A program made the position numbers and the translations under genes. The notes under the pieces were generated by a model. The model was not told where the DNA came from. It saw only the letters and a list, made by a program, of their open reading frames with translations, and did no database searches. DNA of 64,000 nt from Lachnospiraceae bacterium (GTDB taxonomy: Bacteria > Bacillota > Clostridia > Lachnospirales > Lachnospiraceae): NCBI GenBank assembly GCA_014804445.1, contig JAAUZU010000008.1, positions 265,095 to 329,094 on the forward strand, read 5' to 3'. Positions 52,069 through 59,523 of the stretch are shown in pieces. How positions within the stretch are numbered: position 1 is the stretch's first letter; each line of letters starts with the position of its first letter.

Positions 52069-54033
52069 ATGCTGGACGAACAGGTGGAAAATATTCGGCT
52101 TTTCCGGGAACACCATGGTGGTTCGGACGAAAGGATGGTTCTGTATGGCACGGGCATCAATGCGGAAGCGGTAGCAAAGCAATGCCGTGACTGTCCGATA
52201 GAAGGGATTATGGATGTCACGAAGACCGGCGCGGTTTTTTGTGGATTCCCCGTTTTATCTCCGGAAGAGATTCAGGAAAAACAGATAAAAAAGATTGTGG
52301 TAATAGCCAGACCGGCTGTACATGCAATTATTTATAAAAGGATTAAGAGCTGGTGTGAAGAGAATCAAATCAGAGTATATGATGTCCGTGGCAACTCCTT
52401 TGCAGAGAAATTTAAGGCAGAGAAGTACGATTCTCCTTATTTTGACAGGTGCCCGGAAGCGCTGGAGCGGGAGATTGATGCGCATGAAATCATTTCATTT
52501 GATATTTTTGACACATTGTTGATGCGGAGATTGTATGAACCGAAGGATTTGTTTTCTTTGATAGAACCGGAAGTGAAGGGATGGCTGCTGTTTTCCTTTT
52601 CGGCAGCACGCCAAGAGGCGGAACAGGAGCTTTTGGCGTATTGCGAGCCGAATATCTATCAAATATATGAGTTGATGGGCAGGAAAAACCAATTGTCCGA
52701 AGAAATTTGTCATTCCTTGCTGGAAATGGAATTGGAGAAAGAAAAGGAAGTTCTTGTGGTTCGCAATAAAATGAAGGAATGTATGGATTATTGCATCGCC
52801 CGGGGAAAAAAAGTTTTTCTGGTGTCGGATATGTATCTGACATCAGAAATTTTGGAGAATTTCCTGAACCGGCTGGGGATAACAGGATATCAGGAGATAC
52901 TCGTATCCTGCGAGTGCGGCGTTTCAAAGCCGAAGGGTTTGTTTCAAATATTAAAAGACAGGGCAGGCGGACAATCTTATCTGCATATCGGCGATAATCA
53001 GGAAGCAGACGGCGTGGCTGCTGCAAAGTATGGAGTGGATTCTTTCCTGATCATGTCAGCCGTAAGCATGATGGAAATATCGGCTTATCGCGGCGCGCTT
53101 GCCTATCTGGACGGAATCGAAAGCAGGGTGATGATTGGCATGCTTGCTTCGGAAATTTTTAACAACCCGTTTTCGCTTTATCATTCCAACGGGAGACCTC
53201 TCATCACCTGTCCCCGGCAGTTCGGCTATCTGCTGATGGCACCTCTTATTTTATCGTATCTGGTGTGGATGATAGGGAAGCTGGAGCATAAGCAGCAGGC
53301 AGTTATGCTGTTTTCGGCAAGGGATGGCTGGATTATCCGGCAGGCATATCATATTCTGACAAAGAATTGGAAGCTGTCTGATTTACCAAAAGATATTTAT
53401 TTTATGGTTTCGCGGCGGGCGTTGGTTTCTGCAGAGCAGCATTTTGATTGTCAGGCAGAAGACGGTTATCAGAAATATTTGAAAGACTTAAAGATGGATC
53501 AATATAATGAAATCTATTTTTTTGATTTCATGTCACGGGGAACCTGCCAGTCAAAATTAGAAAAACTTATCGGACGAAAGCTAAAAGGACTGTATTTTCA
53601 AAAAAGTATCAGTGGGATTACGGAGAAGGATACGATAGAAGTAGAATCCTTTTTTAAGGAAAAAAATGCACAGGGCAGTGCATTAAGAGTATTTGCAATG
53701 TGTGATTTTTTGGAATGTATCATGACTTCGTATCAGCCTTCGCTCGCAGAGATTGATTCATCGGGGGAGTACCGGTACGAGGAAGAACGAAGAACGGATG
53801 AGCAGATAAAGTGTTTGCAAGAAATCCATGGAGGAATTCTGGAATACTGCGCGTGTTTTTCAAAGGTTGTAAAACGATTTCCTGCCCATATGCCGCCGGT
53901 GGAGTTCTGCGATGAAATCTTAAAATATACGGGAGCAGAATTCTCCGATGTAAGGATTCCGGTATTGCGGGAATTTATGCTGGATGACTGGCTGGGCGGG
54001 GATAAGAATACGGGAAAGGATATCTTGATGTAG
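52069..54033 (+). CDS. Large HAD-domain protein with N-terminal Rossmann-like module
   Basis: 654 residues. Residues 20-110 are the module (MVLYGTGINAEAVAKQ). The HAD nucleophile motif SFDIFDTLLMRRL is near 143 and YLHIGDNQEADG near 305. The C-terminal part has LFSARDGWIIRQAY and FFDFMSRGTCQS, as in the two left-operon relatives at 17469 and 25750. The right programme thus has its own copy of this enzyme type. Confidence 0.7.
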   Translation: MLDEQVENIRLFREHHGGSDERMVLYGTGINAEAVAKQCRDCPIEGIMDVTKTGAVFCGFPVLSPEEIQEKQIKKIVVIARPAVHAIIYKRIKSWCEENQIRVYDVRGNSFAEKFKAEKYDSPYFDRCPEALEREIDAHEIISFDIFDTLLMRRLYEPKDLFSLIEPEVKGWLLFSFSAARQEAEQELLAYCEPNIYQIYELMGRKNQLSEEICHSLLEMELEKEKEVLVVRNKMKECMDYCIARGKKVFLVSDMYLTSEILENFLNRLGITGYQEILVSCECGVSKPKGLFQILKDRAGGQSYLHIGDNQEADGVAAAKYGVDSFLIMSAVSMMEISAYRGALAYLDGIESRVMIGMLASEIFNNPFSLYHSNGRPLITCPRQFGYLLMAPLILSYLVWMIGKLEHKQQAVMLFSARDGWIIRQAYHILTKNWKLSDLPKDIYFMVSRRALVSAEQHFDCQAEDGYQKYLKDLKMDQYNEIYFFDFMSRGTCQSKLEKLIGRKLKGLYFQKSISGITEKDTIEVESFFKEKNAQGSALRVFAMCDFLECIMTSYQPSLAEIDSSGEYRYEEERRTDEQIKCLQEIHGGILEYCACFSKVVKRFPAHMPPVEFCDEILKYTGAEFSDVRIPVLREFMLDDWLGGDKNTGKDILM

Positions 54034-56223
54034 ATGAAAATTCTTCATGTGACTCCTCCGGATGTTAACAACGGGGTATATCGTTATATATTTAACCATA
54101 TGCGCTATATGGATTGCCGGCGATTCCGACATGCATTTCTGACAAAGGGTGTAAGGGAACTGAAACAGACGCCAGAATATGAAAAATATGGTTTTGAGGT
54201 ATATGAGCTGAAAGGCGCACAGCGGGACGACGCAGGGAAATTCCGGCAGGAAATCATACAGATACTGGGCAATGGATTTGATGTTGTGCATTTACATACC
54301 AGTTCCTGGCGGGGATTTATGATTGAAGAGATAGCCATGGAGCTTCATATACCCAGGGTTATTGTACATTCCCATAGTACGGGAATTGATGCAGGCAGTT
54401 TGGGGGAGCGTGAAGAGAGAATACGGGAACATAACGCTTTTAAGCAGCAATTCTCCATGAAGCATGCAACGGATGTCTGGGCGTGCTCGAAACTGGCAGC
54501 CGACTGGCTGTATGGCGCAGCGGTTCCGCAAAGCAGAATTCGGATTATGCCGAATGCGATTGAAACAGAACGATACCGTTATAATCCCATAAAAAGAGAG
54601 CAATTCCGTGCCGTGCTTGGCTTGACAGATAAATTTGTAGTGGGAAATATAGGAAGATATACCTTCCAAAAAAATCAGGAATTTTTAATCAGGGTTTTTG
54701 CAGATGCATGTGAGAAAAATGACAGAATGTATCTGCTGTGTCTTGGCGAGGGAGAGCAAGGGCAGTATCTGCGGAAATTGATTGCGGAGCTTGGGATAGC
54801 GGACAGGGCATGCTGTATGGAGTGGCAGGAAAATGTGGAAGACTATCTGCAGGTCATGGATGTATTCTGCCTGCCGTCAAGGTTTGAGGGATTTCCGATT
54901 TCCGTGGTTGAAGCACAGGCGGCAGGATTGAGCTGCCTGGTGGCGGATACCGTGACGGAGGAAATAAAGCTTACGAATCGGGTTCATTTTCTGCCGTTGG
55001 AAAAGGAACGATGGGCGGAAGCGCTTTTAAAGTGCAATACCGATGTGCAGAGGACAGGCTGGGATGAAGAGGTTGCCCGTGCAGGATACAATGTCCGGCA
55101 TGCTGCAAAGAAGCTGGAGAATATGTATGAAGGAAAAGAAAACAGGATATATATTTTCGGCGCCCATTCCCGAGCGCGCACATTGGCGGCATATCTTCAG
55201 TATCTGTATCCGGAACTGGAAATAGAGGCCTTTTTATACGATAATGACGAGCCAAATGCTTTAAAGCTGGGGAATGTACCGGTGTTTCGTTGGAATCCAT
55301 GCGCCGGTCTTCATGCGGATTATCCAATATACATAGGGACAAGAGGAATTTACCACAGGCAGATTGCGGAAAGGCTGAGAGAAGCGGGATTTCGGGATAT
55401 TCGTCCGGTAACGGTCGAACTGGACAGAGAGCTTCGCAATGCATATCTGGAAAAGTATTATGCCGTGATAGGAAGAAAATTCTTAAAAATGGATAAGCTG
55501 GAAGACGCAGTCGTGCAAAAGGCGCCTTTTCCAGCAGAATGCAAAATATATGTGGCAAAGTCGGTACACGACAGCGTTTTGCAAATGCCATACAAATTGC
55601 TTCCGTATGAACAGGAGATACAAGTCGGTGCCGCCATGACAGAAAAGCGTCTGGCACAGGAAATCCTTACGGATGATACCGGGGACAATATTTCCGGCAG
55701 AAACAGGCAGTTTTGTGAATTGACTGCACTATATTGGATTTGGAAAAATGCAAAAGAAGATATTGTGGGATTGGCGCATTATCGCAGGCATTTTATTTTG
55801 CCGGCAGACTGGGTTGATAAAATGCAGTATGGTTTGGCAGATGTTATATTGCCCGTGCCGCTGTATGCTGCACCGAATCTGGCAGATGATTTTAAAAAGC
55901 GTCATGGGACAAGGGTATGGGAGTGCATGATGCAGTGCATAAAGGAATATGATGCCGAGATGTATGAAGAGGCGGACAGATTTTTTAGAGGAAACCTATA
56001 TTCACCCTGTAATATGTTGATTGTGCGCAGAACGGTATTGGACGAGCTTTGCGGATGGTTGTTTCCCATTCTGTTTCGGGTGGCGGAACAGATAGGGGAA
56101 GAGCAGGACAATTACCAGAACCGATATCCGGGATTCCTTTCGGAACGGTTGATTTCCTTCTTCTTTGAGAAGAATAAGGAAAGGTATAAAGTGGTATATG
56201 CGGATAAAAACTTTTTATGTTAA
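54034..56223 (+). CDS. Triple fusion: GT4 glycosyltransferase, Rossmann-like module, DUF4422
   Basis: 729 residues starting one base after the previous stop. Residues 1-365 are GT4: VVHLHTSSWRGFM, IPRVIVHSHSTGID, NIGRYTFQKNQEFLIRVF and PSRFEGFPISVVEAQAAG. Residues 370-480 start RIYIFGAHSRARTLAAYL. Residues 504-729 match DUF4422 (KIYVAKSVHDS, GRNRQFCELTALYWIWKN, GLAHYRRHF), a family of presumed sugar transferases. Two transferase domains joined by the module imply a processive two-sugar addition. Last gene of the right operon; no convincing terminator follows, only a bulged dyad at about 56234-56283. Confidence 0.8.
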   Translation: MKILHVTPPDVNNGVYRYIFNHMRYMDCRRFRHAFLTKGVRELKQTPEYEKYGFEVYELKGAQRDDAGKFRQEIIQILGNGFDVVHLHTSSWRGFMIEEIAMELHIPRVIVHSHSTGIDAGSLGEREERIREHNAFKQQFSMKHATDVWACSKLAADWLYGAAVPQSRIRIMPNAIETERYRYNPIKREQFRAVLGLTDKFVVGNIGRYTFQKNQEFLIRVFADACEKNDRMYLLCLGEGEQGQYLRKLIAELGIADRACCMEWQENVEDYLQVMDVFCLPSRFEGFPISVVEAQAAGLSCLVADTVTEEIKLTNRVHFLPLEKERWAEALLKCNTDVQRTGWDEEVARAGYNVRHAAKKLENMYEGKENRIYIFGAHSRARTLAAYLQYLYPELEIEAFLYDNDEPNALKLGNVPVFRWNPCAGLHADYPIYIGTRGIYHRQIAERLREAGFRDIRPVTVELDRELRNAYLEKYYAVIGRKFLKMDKLEDAVVQKAPFPAECKIYVAKSVHDSVLQMPYKLLPYEQEIQVGAAMTEKRLAQEILTDDTGDNISGRNRQFCELTALYWIWKNAKEDIVGLAHYRRHFILPADWVDKMQYGLADVILPVPLYAAPNLADDFKKRHGTRVWECMMQCIKEYDAEMYEEADRFFRGNLYSPCNMLIVRRTVLDELCGWLFPILFRVAEQIGEEQDNYQNRYPGFLSERLISFFFEKNKERYKVVYADKNFLC

Positions 56224-56276
56224 GATAAAAGACATTGCAAGTGTTATGATTGAAAGAGCGAAATAAAAAACACTGT

Positions 56277-56305
56277 TTGCAATTTAAAACAAAACATGAT
56301 ATACT
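56277..56305 (+). promoter_or_regulatory. Promoter of the mini-toxin
   Basis: TTGCAA (56277-56282), 17 bases, TATACT (56300-56305). The start would be near 56312, giving a leader of about 40 bases before the toxin ATG. Confidence 0.65.
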
Positions 56306-56326
56306 AATTGGAGTGGGAACGGTTGT

Positions 56327-56342
56327 CCCCTTGGGAAAGGGG
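56327..56342 (+). promoter_or_regulatory. Leader hairpin masking the toxin ribosome binding site
   Basis: CCCCTT (56327-56332) pairs with AAGGGG (56337-56342) around a 4-base loop. The 3' arm is part of the G-rich ribosome binding site. Hiding the site in a hairpin is typical of type I toxin messages. Confidence 0.6.
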
Positions 56343-56350
56343 GGATGCCT

Positions 56351-56449
56351 ATGCAGTATGTTACATATGATACGCTCATACAGTTGGGTCTGTTTATCAT
56401 AGCACTGATAGGTCTTGTATATAAGATAAGTCGCAAAGACAAAAAATAA
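56351..56449 (+). CDS. Small hydrophobic holin-like type I toxin
   Basis: A 32-residue peptide starting MQYVTYDTLIQLG, with one membrane segment (LFIIALIGLVY) and a basic tail (KISRKDKK). This is the pattern of the putative holin-like toxin family of Firmicutes, related to TxpA/BsrG-like peptides that insert in the membrane. A G-rich ribosome binding site, the leader hairpin and an opposing promoter across the 3' end all support a type I toxin-antitoxin pair. Sequence match is to the family pattern only. Confidence 0.75.
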   Translation: MQYVTYDTLIQLGLFIIALIGLVYKISRKDKK

Positions 56450-56485
56450 CCGCCCCTCTGCCAAGACGATGCGGTTATTTTTTGT
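56439..56485. terminator. Bidirectional terminator shared by toxin mRNA and antisense RNA
   Basis: ACAAAAAATAACCGC (56439-56453) and GCGGTTATTTTTTGT (56471-56485) are exact inverted copies, 15 bp each, loop 17. There is a T run on both strands, so transcripts in either direction would stop here. Confidence 0.85.
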
Positions 56486-56527
56486 AACTTAATCCATTGA
56501 CAAGGGGTACAACTTAGTACCACCTTT
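56439..56527 (-). ncRNA. Predicted antisense antitoxin RNA
   Basis: From the minus promoter at 56534-56562 a transcript should begin near 56527 and end at the shared terminator, about 85-90 bases. It covers the 3' end of the toxin message, as in txpA/ratA-type pairs. Ends are estimates. Confidence 0.6.
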
Positions 56528-56533
56528 TAACAA

Positions 56534-56562
56534 AGTATACCATACTTCTTTTCCGCTTTCAA
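56534..56562 (-). promoter_or_regulatory. Promoter of the antisense RNA
   Basis: Minus strand TTGAAA (56557-56562), 17 bases, TATACT (56534-56539). It points back at the toxin gene. No other gene on that strand lies within reach. Confidence 0.65.
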
Positions 56563-56588
56563 GCTATTTCACAAAAAAGAGGATATAT

Positions 56589-56945
56589 ATGGACGAACGT
56601 TCGCAGAAATTAAAAGAAATTATATTGCAGAAATATCCCAGCATCCGTGCTTTTGCCAGAGAAGCGGAAATTCCGCACGGAACGTTAGTCAGTGCGCTGA
56701 ATCATGGAATTGACGGCATGGCGTGGGGAAAGCTTGATTACATCTGCCGTTTTTTGGACATTGATGCAATAGATCTTGAGCCCGCCCGTCATGGAAAAAC
56801 TGCGACGAGTGAAATGGAAAAGAGGCTGCTGGCATATTACAACCAACTAAACGATTTGGGACGTGCCAAGGTAGAGGAGTATATAAAAGATATCAGCAGG
56901 ATTGCGGCTTACGAAAAGAAAGGAGAACCATCATGCACAAAATAG
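56589..56945 (+). CDS. XRE-like small DNA-binding regulator 1
   Basis: 118 residues. SIRAFAREAEIPHGTLVSAL (about 18-37) is a helix-turn-helix of XRE type with the turn at EIPHG, followed by GIDGMAWGKLDYICRFL. The last 50 residues are helical. It overlaps the next gene by 13 bases. A paralogue lies at 59142, identical in design. No target site is evident. Confidence 0.7.
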   Translation: MDERSQKLKEIILQKYPSIRAFAREAEIPHGTLVSALNHGIDGMAWGKLDYICRFLDIDAIDLEPARHGKTATSEMEKRLLAYYNQLNDLGRAKVEEYIKDISRIAAYEKKGEPSCTK

Positions 56946-57856
56946 GCATACAATCTACAGGAAGCATTATACAGGGAGATATAGAGGCGGGCTACCGCAG
57001 GATAAAAGAAGCGGGATTTGACTGCGTTGACTTTAACTTTGACGAGTATCTGCACTGTACCATGGTATATCGGGGAGAGATAAACGAGGTGTTGGACAGA
57101 GAGGTGGAAGAGGTGTGGAAGGACTTTGCGCCTCATGCGAAAGCGGCGGCGGACTGCGGGCTTACCTTTGAGCAGATGCATGCGCCTTTTCCTCTGAAAC
57201 AGAAAGGAATGGACGAAGTCAACGCAAAGATGTTCCGTATCACGGAGAACTGTATGGATATCTGTTCCCGCATGGGCGGCAGGTATCTGGTAGTGCATCC
57301 CGTGACACTGTCATATGAGTGCAGCAAAAAGGAAGAGCATGATTTTAATATGGAAATGTATCAAAGTCTGATTCCGTTGGCAAAGAAATACGGGATTGTC
57401 ATTTGTCTGGAAAATATGTTTATGGATCAGAACGGACACCTGACGGAAGGCGTCTGCTCTGATTTTGCGGAAGCGGCAGAGTGGATTGACGAGTTAAATG
57501 CGGTTGCAGGAGAGGAACTCTTCGGCTTCTGTTTTGACATAGGACATGCTAATATACTGGGTAAGAACCTCTACCAGTCTGTGATGGCGCTGGGAGACAG
57601 GCTGAAAATCCTTCACATTCATGATAATGACGGTGTAAGTGATTTGCATACTATGCCATTTACCTTTGCGCGGAGCTGGAATCCGATTGCGACAGACTGG
57701 GAGGGCTTTTTACGGGGACTGCGCGAAATAAACTACAAAGGCGTTATCAATTTTGAGACCTTCCGCTGCATGGAGAGTTTTCCGAAAGAGCTGCATCCTT
57801 CTGTCTTGCGTCTTTTGGCGGATATGGGAAAGTATTTTTCGGGGCGGATTGGATAA
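56933..57856 (+). CDS. TIM-barrel sugar phosphate isomerase/epimerase family protein
   Basis: 307 residues; AGGAG 7 bases before ATG. The AP-endonuclease-2-like TIM barrel is indicated by AGFDCVDFNFDEY, YLVVHPVTLSYE, ICLENMFMDQNG, FCFDIGHANI and LHIHDND, which supply the metal His, Glu and Asp residues. Substrate unknown; related enzymes act on keto sugars or inositols. Transcribed with the regulator before it. Confidence 0.75.
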   Translation: MHKIGIQSTGSIIQGDIEAGYRRIKEAGFDCVDFNFDEYLHCTMVYRGEINEVLDREVEEVWKDFAPHAKAAADCGLTFEQMHAPFPLKQKGMDEVNAKMFRITENCMDICSRMGGRYLVVHPVTLSYECSKKEEHDFNMEMYQSLIPLAKKYGIVICLENMFMDQNGHLTEGVCSDFAEAAEWIDELNAVAGEELFGFCFDIGHANILGKNLYQSVMALGDRLKILHIHDNDGVSDLHTMPFTFARSWNPIATDWEGFLRGLREINYKGVINFETFRCMESFPKELHPSVLRLLADMGKYFSGRIG

Positions 57857-57890
57857 AACGAAATACAGAATAAAATAATTCAAAAATATA

Positions 57891-57919
57891 TTGACAAATA
57901 AAAGAATCAGGATTAACAT
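57891..57919 (+). promoter_or_regulatory. Candidate promoter of the Rpn-family gene
   Basis: TTGACA (57891-57896), 17 bases, TAACAT (57914-57919). It precedes a leader of about 135 bases. Confidence 0.5.
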
Positions 57920-57970
57920 AGGTCTATGTGAAAGAGAGTAATCATTGTTAAGTGCATATCGCACCTTCCG

Positions 57971-58018
57971 GCAACTTCTGCCACTTTACGCAATGAACAA
58001 CAAAATAGTGGCAGTTGC
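57971..58018 (+). promoter_or_regulatory. Hairpin in the leader of the Rpn-family gene
   Basis: GCAACTTCTGCCACT (57971-57985) pairs with AGTGGCAGTTGC (58007-58018), apart from a two-base bulge. There is no T run behind it, so it is more likely a leader structure than a terminator. Confidence 0.45.
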
Positions 58019-58060
58019 GGGAAGCCATGTGCCTGCTCTGCCATATCAGGGAGGACTTAC

Positions 58061-58996
58061 ATGGGGAAAATAAATGATGTTCTGCAGCGATATCTGAGCG
58101 ATAGGGAAAGGTTCGCAGATTTATTTAATGCAGCCTATTTTCATGGGGAACAGGTTGTAATGTATACGGACCTGGAAGAAGAAAGCGCGCTGTATAAGGA
58201 TGGACAACAGCAGCGCGACATCAAAATGTGTATGCGGACAGGCAGTATTTTTCGGATACTGGCGCTGGAAAATCAAAATCTGGTCGATTATACAATGCCT
58301 TTTCGGTGTATGCAGTATGACGTGTTGGAATATAAACAGCAAGTAGACAGTATAAGAAAACAGAATGATAAAGCGAAGGATTATGCAACAGCAGCGGAAA
58401 GACTATGTAAAATGAAACGAACGGACAGACTGATGCCCGTTTATACACTCTGTCTGTATCATGGTGAGGAAAAGTGGGATGGTCCGCGCACGTTAAAGGA
58501 TATGATGGATTTCGGAGAAGATACGGATTTGCTGAGCAGGCATTTCACTGACTATCCCATGCGGCTGTATTGTATTAATGAAGAAAACGATTTTTCTGCG
58601 TTTCATACAGAATTGAAAGAGCTTTTTATGATACTGCAATACCGTCAGGATAAAAAGGCATTGTGGAATCTGGTACAGAGTAATCCACTTTACCGGGAGA
58701 TAGGTCGGGAAACAGCGGAGGTGGCATCTGTATTGATGAATGTGGAGAAAATGTGGGAAAAACGGGAAAGGTATCTTCACGGGTTCGGAGAGGAGGAAAA
58801 ATACGATATGTGTCGGGCGTTGCAGGAGTTATTTGAAGATGGAATAGAGCAGGGGATAGAGCAGGGAATCAGGGCGTGCGTTGCGCTGTGCAGAGAATTT
58901 GGAATTGACAAAGAAGGCGCTGCCCGGCAGATTAGCCGGAAGTTTGCAATGAATATGGGGGAGGCGGAGGAATATACGGATAAATATTGGGCGTAA
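58061..58996 (+). CDS. Rpn family recombination-promoting nuclease-like protein
   Basis: 311 residues; GGGAGG 6 bases before ATG. DLFNAAYFHGEQVV, a long central PD-(D/E)xK-like region (LMPVYTLCLYHGEEKWDG) and the C-terminal GIEQGIEQGIRACVAL repeat are typical of the Rpn/YhgA-like family common in Lachnospiraceae. Members are DNA endonucleases, with roles in genome change or phage defence proposed. No inverted ends or transposase partner are seen. Confidence 0.75.
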   Translation: MGKINDVLQRYLSDRERFADLFNAAYFHGEQVVMYTDLEEESALYKDGQQQRDIKMCMRTGSIFRILALENQNLVDYTMPFRCMQYDVLEYKQQVDSIRKQNDKAKDYATAAERLCKMKRTDRLMPVYTLCLYHGEEKWDGPRTLKDMMDFGEDTDLLSRHFTDYPMRLYCINEENDFSAFHTELKELFMILQYRQDKKALWNLVQSNPLYREIGRETAEVASVLMNVEKMWEKRERYLHGFGEEEKYDMCRALQELFEDGIEQGIEQGIRACVALCREFGIDKEGAARQISRKFAMNMGEAEEYTDKYWA

Positions 58997-59069
58997 ACCG
59001 GGCTCCTAAGGCATTAAATTACCAAATTCTAAACAAAACCTTAATTTTTGATGAATTTGAAACCTTCTC

Positions 59070-59098
59070 TTGAAAAAAAAGACGGTATATCGTAAACT
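59070..59098 (+). promoter_or_regulatory. Promoter of the second XRE-like gene
   Basis: TTGAAA (59070-59075), 17 bases, TAAACT (59093-59098). It lies on the frame's apparent upstream extension, which confirms ATG 59142 as the true start. Confidence 0.6.
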
Positions 59099-59141
59099 AT
59101 CCTTGTGTCACATATTTGCATATTTTAAGGGAGGTTTTTGT

Positions 59142-59492
59142 ATGACAAAAGCAGAGATATTAAAAAAAGAGATATTAAGGCAGTATAGAAGTGTGAGGCA
59201 GTTTGCTTTGGAAATGGGAATTCCTTACAGTACGCTTGTGACGGCGCTGGAGCGTGGTATAGACGGAATGGCTTATGGAACCGTAATCAGAATGTGCGAT
59301 AAGCTGAGCCTGAACCCCGTAGATTTCAGCTCGTTGGAGAGAGACACTTCGCTGGGGGCACAGCTCTTGGAAAACCGTGTTATGCAGTACTATGTTAAGC
59401 TGAATCAGAGCGGCAGGGACAAGATATTGGAGCTGATGGATGACTTTGTGCAGATTGACAAGTATAAGGCGAAATCCAGAAAGTCAAAATAA
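59142..59492 (+). CDS. XRE-like small DNA-binding regulator 2
   Basis: ATG 59142 with GGGAGG upstream; 116 residues. SVRQFALEMGIPYSTLVTAL is the helix-turn-helix and GIDGMAYGTVIRMCDKL follows, closely similar to the protein at 56589. The C-terminal 45 residues are helical. It precedes glf by 31 bases and may be in its operon. Confidence 0.7.
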   Translation: MTKAEILKKEILRQYRSVRQFALEMGIPYSTLVTALERGIDGMAYGTVIRMCDKLSLNPVDFSSLERDTSLGAQLLENRVMQYYVKLNQSGRDKILELMDDFVQIDKYKAKSRKSK

Positions 59493-59523
59493 GCGGGCAT
59501 GAGGTATCTGTGCGGAGGTTTCC

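Noticed and set aside
56234-56283. Terminator behind the right operon
   Set aside because: The bulged dyad has no T run and its 3' arm holds the -35 of the toxin promoter.
56497-56519. TTGACA on the plus strand as promoter for the XRE-like gene
   Set aside because: No -10 at 16-18 bases (CCACCT). A small GGTAC/GTACC dyad follows but is too short to call.
58061-58996. Transposase with insertion sequence ends
   Set aside because: The Rpn-type protein has no inverted ends or target duplication around it.
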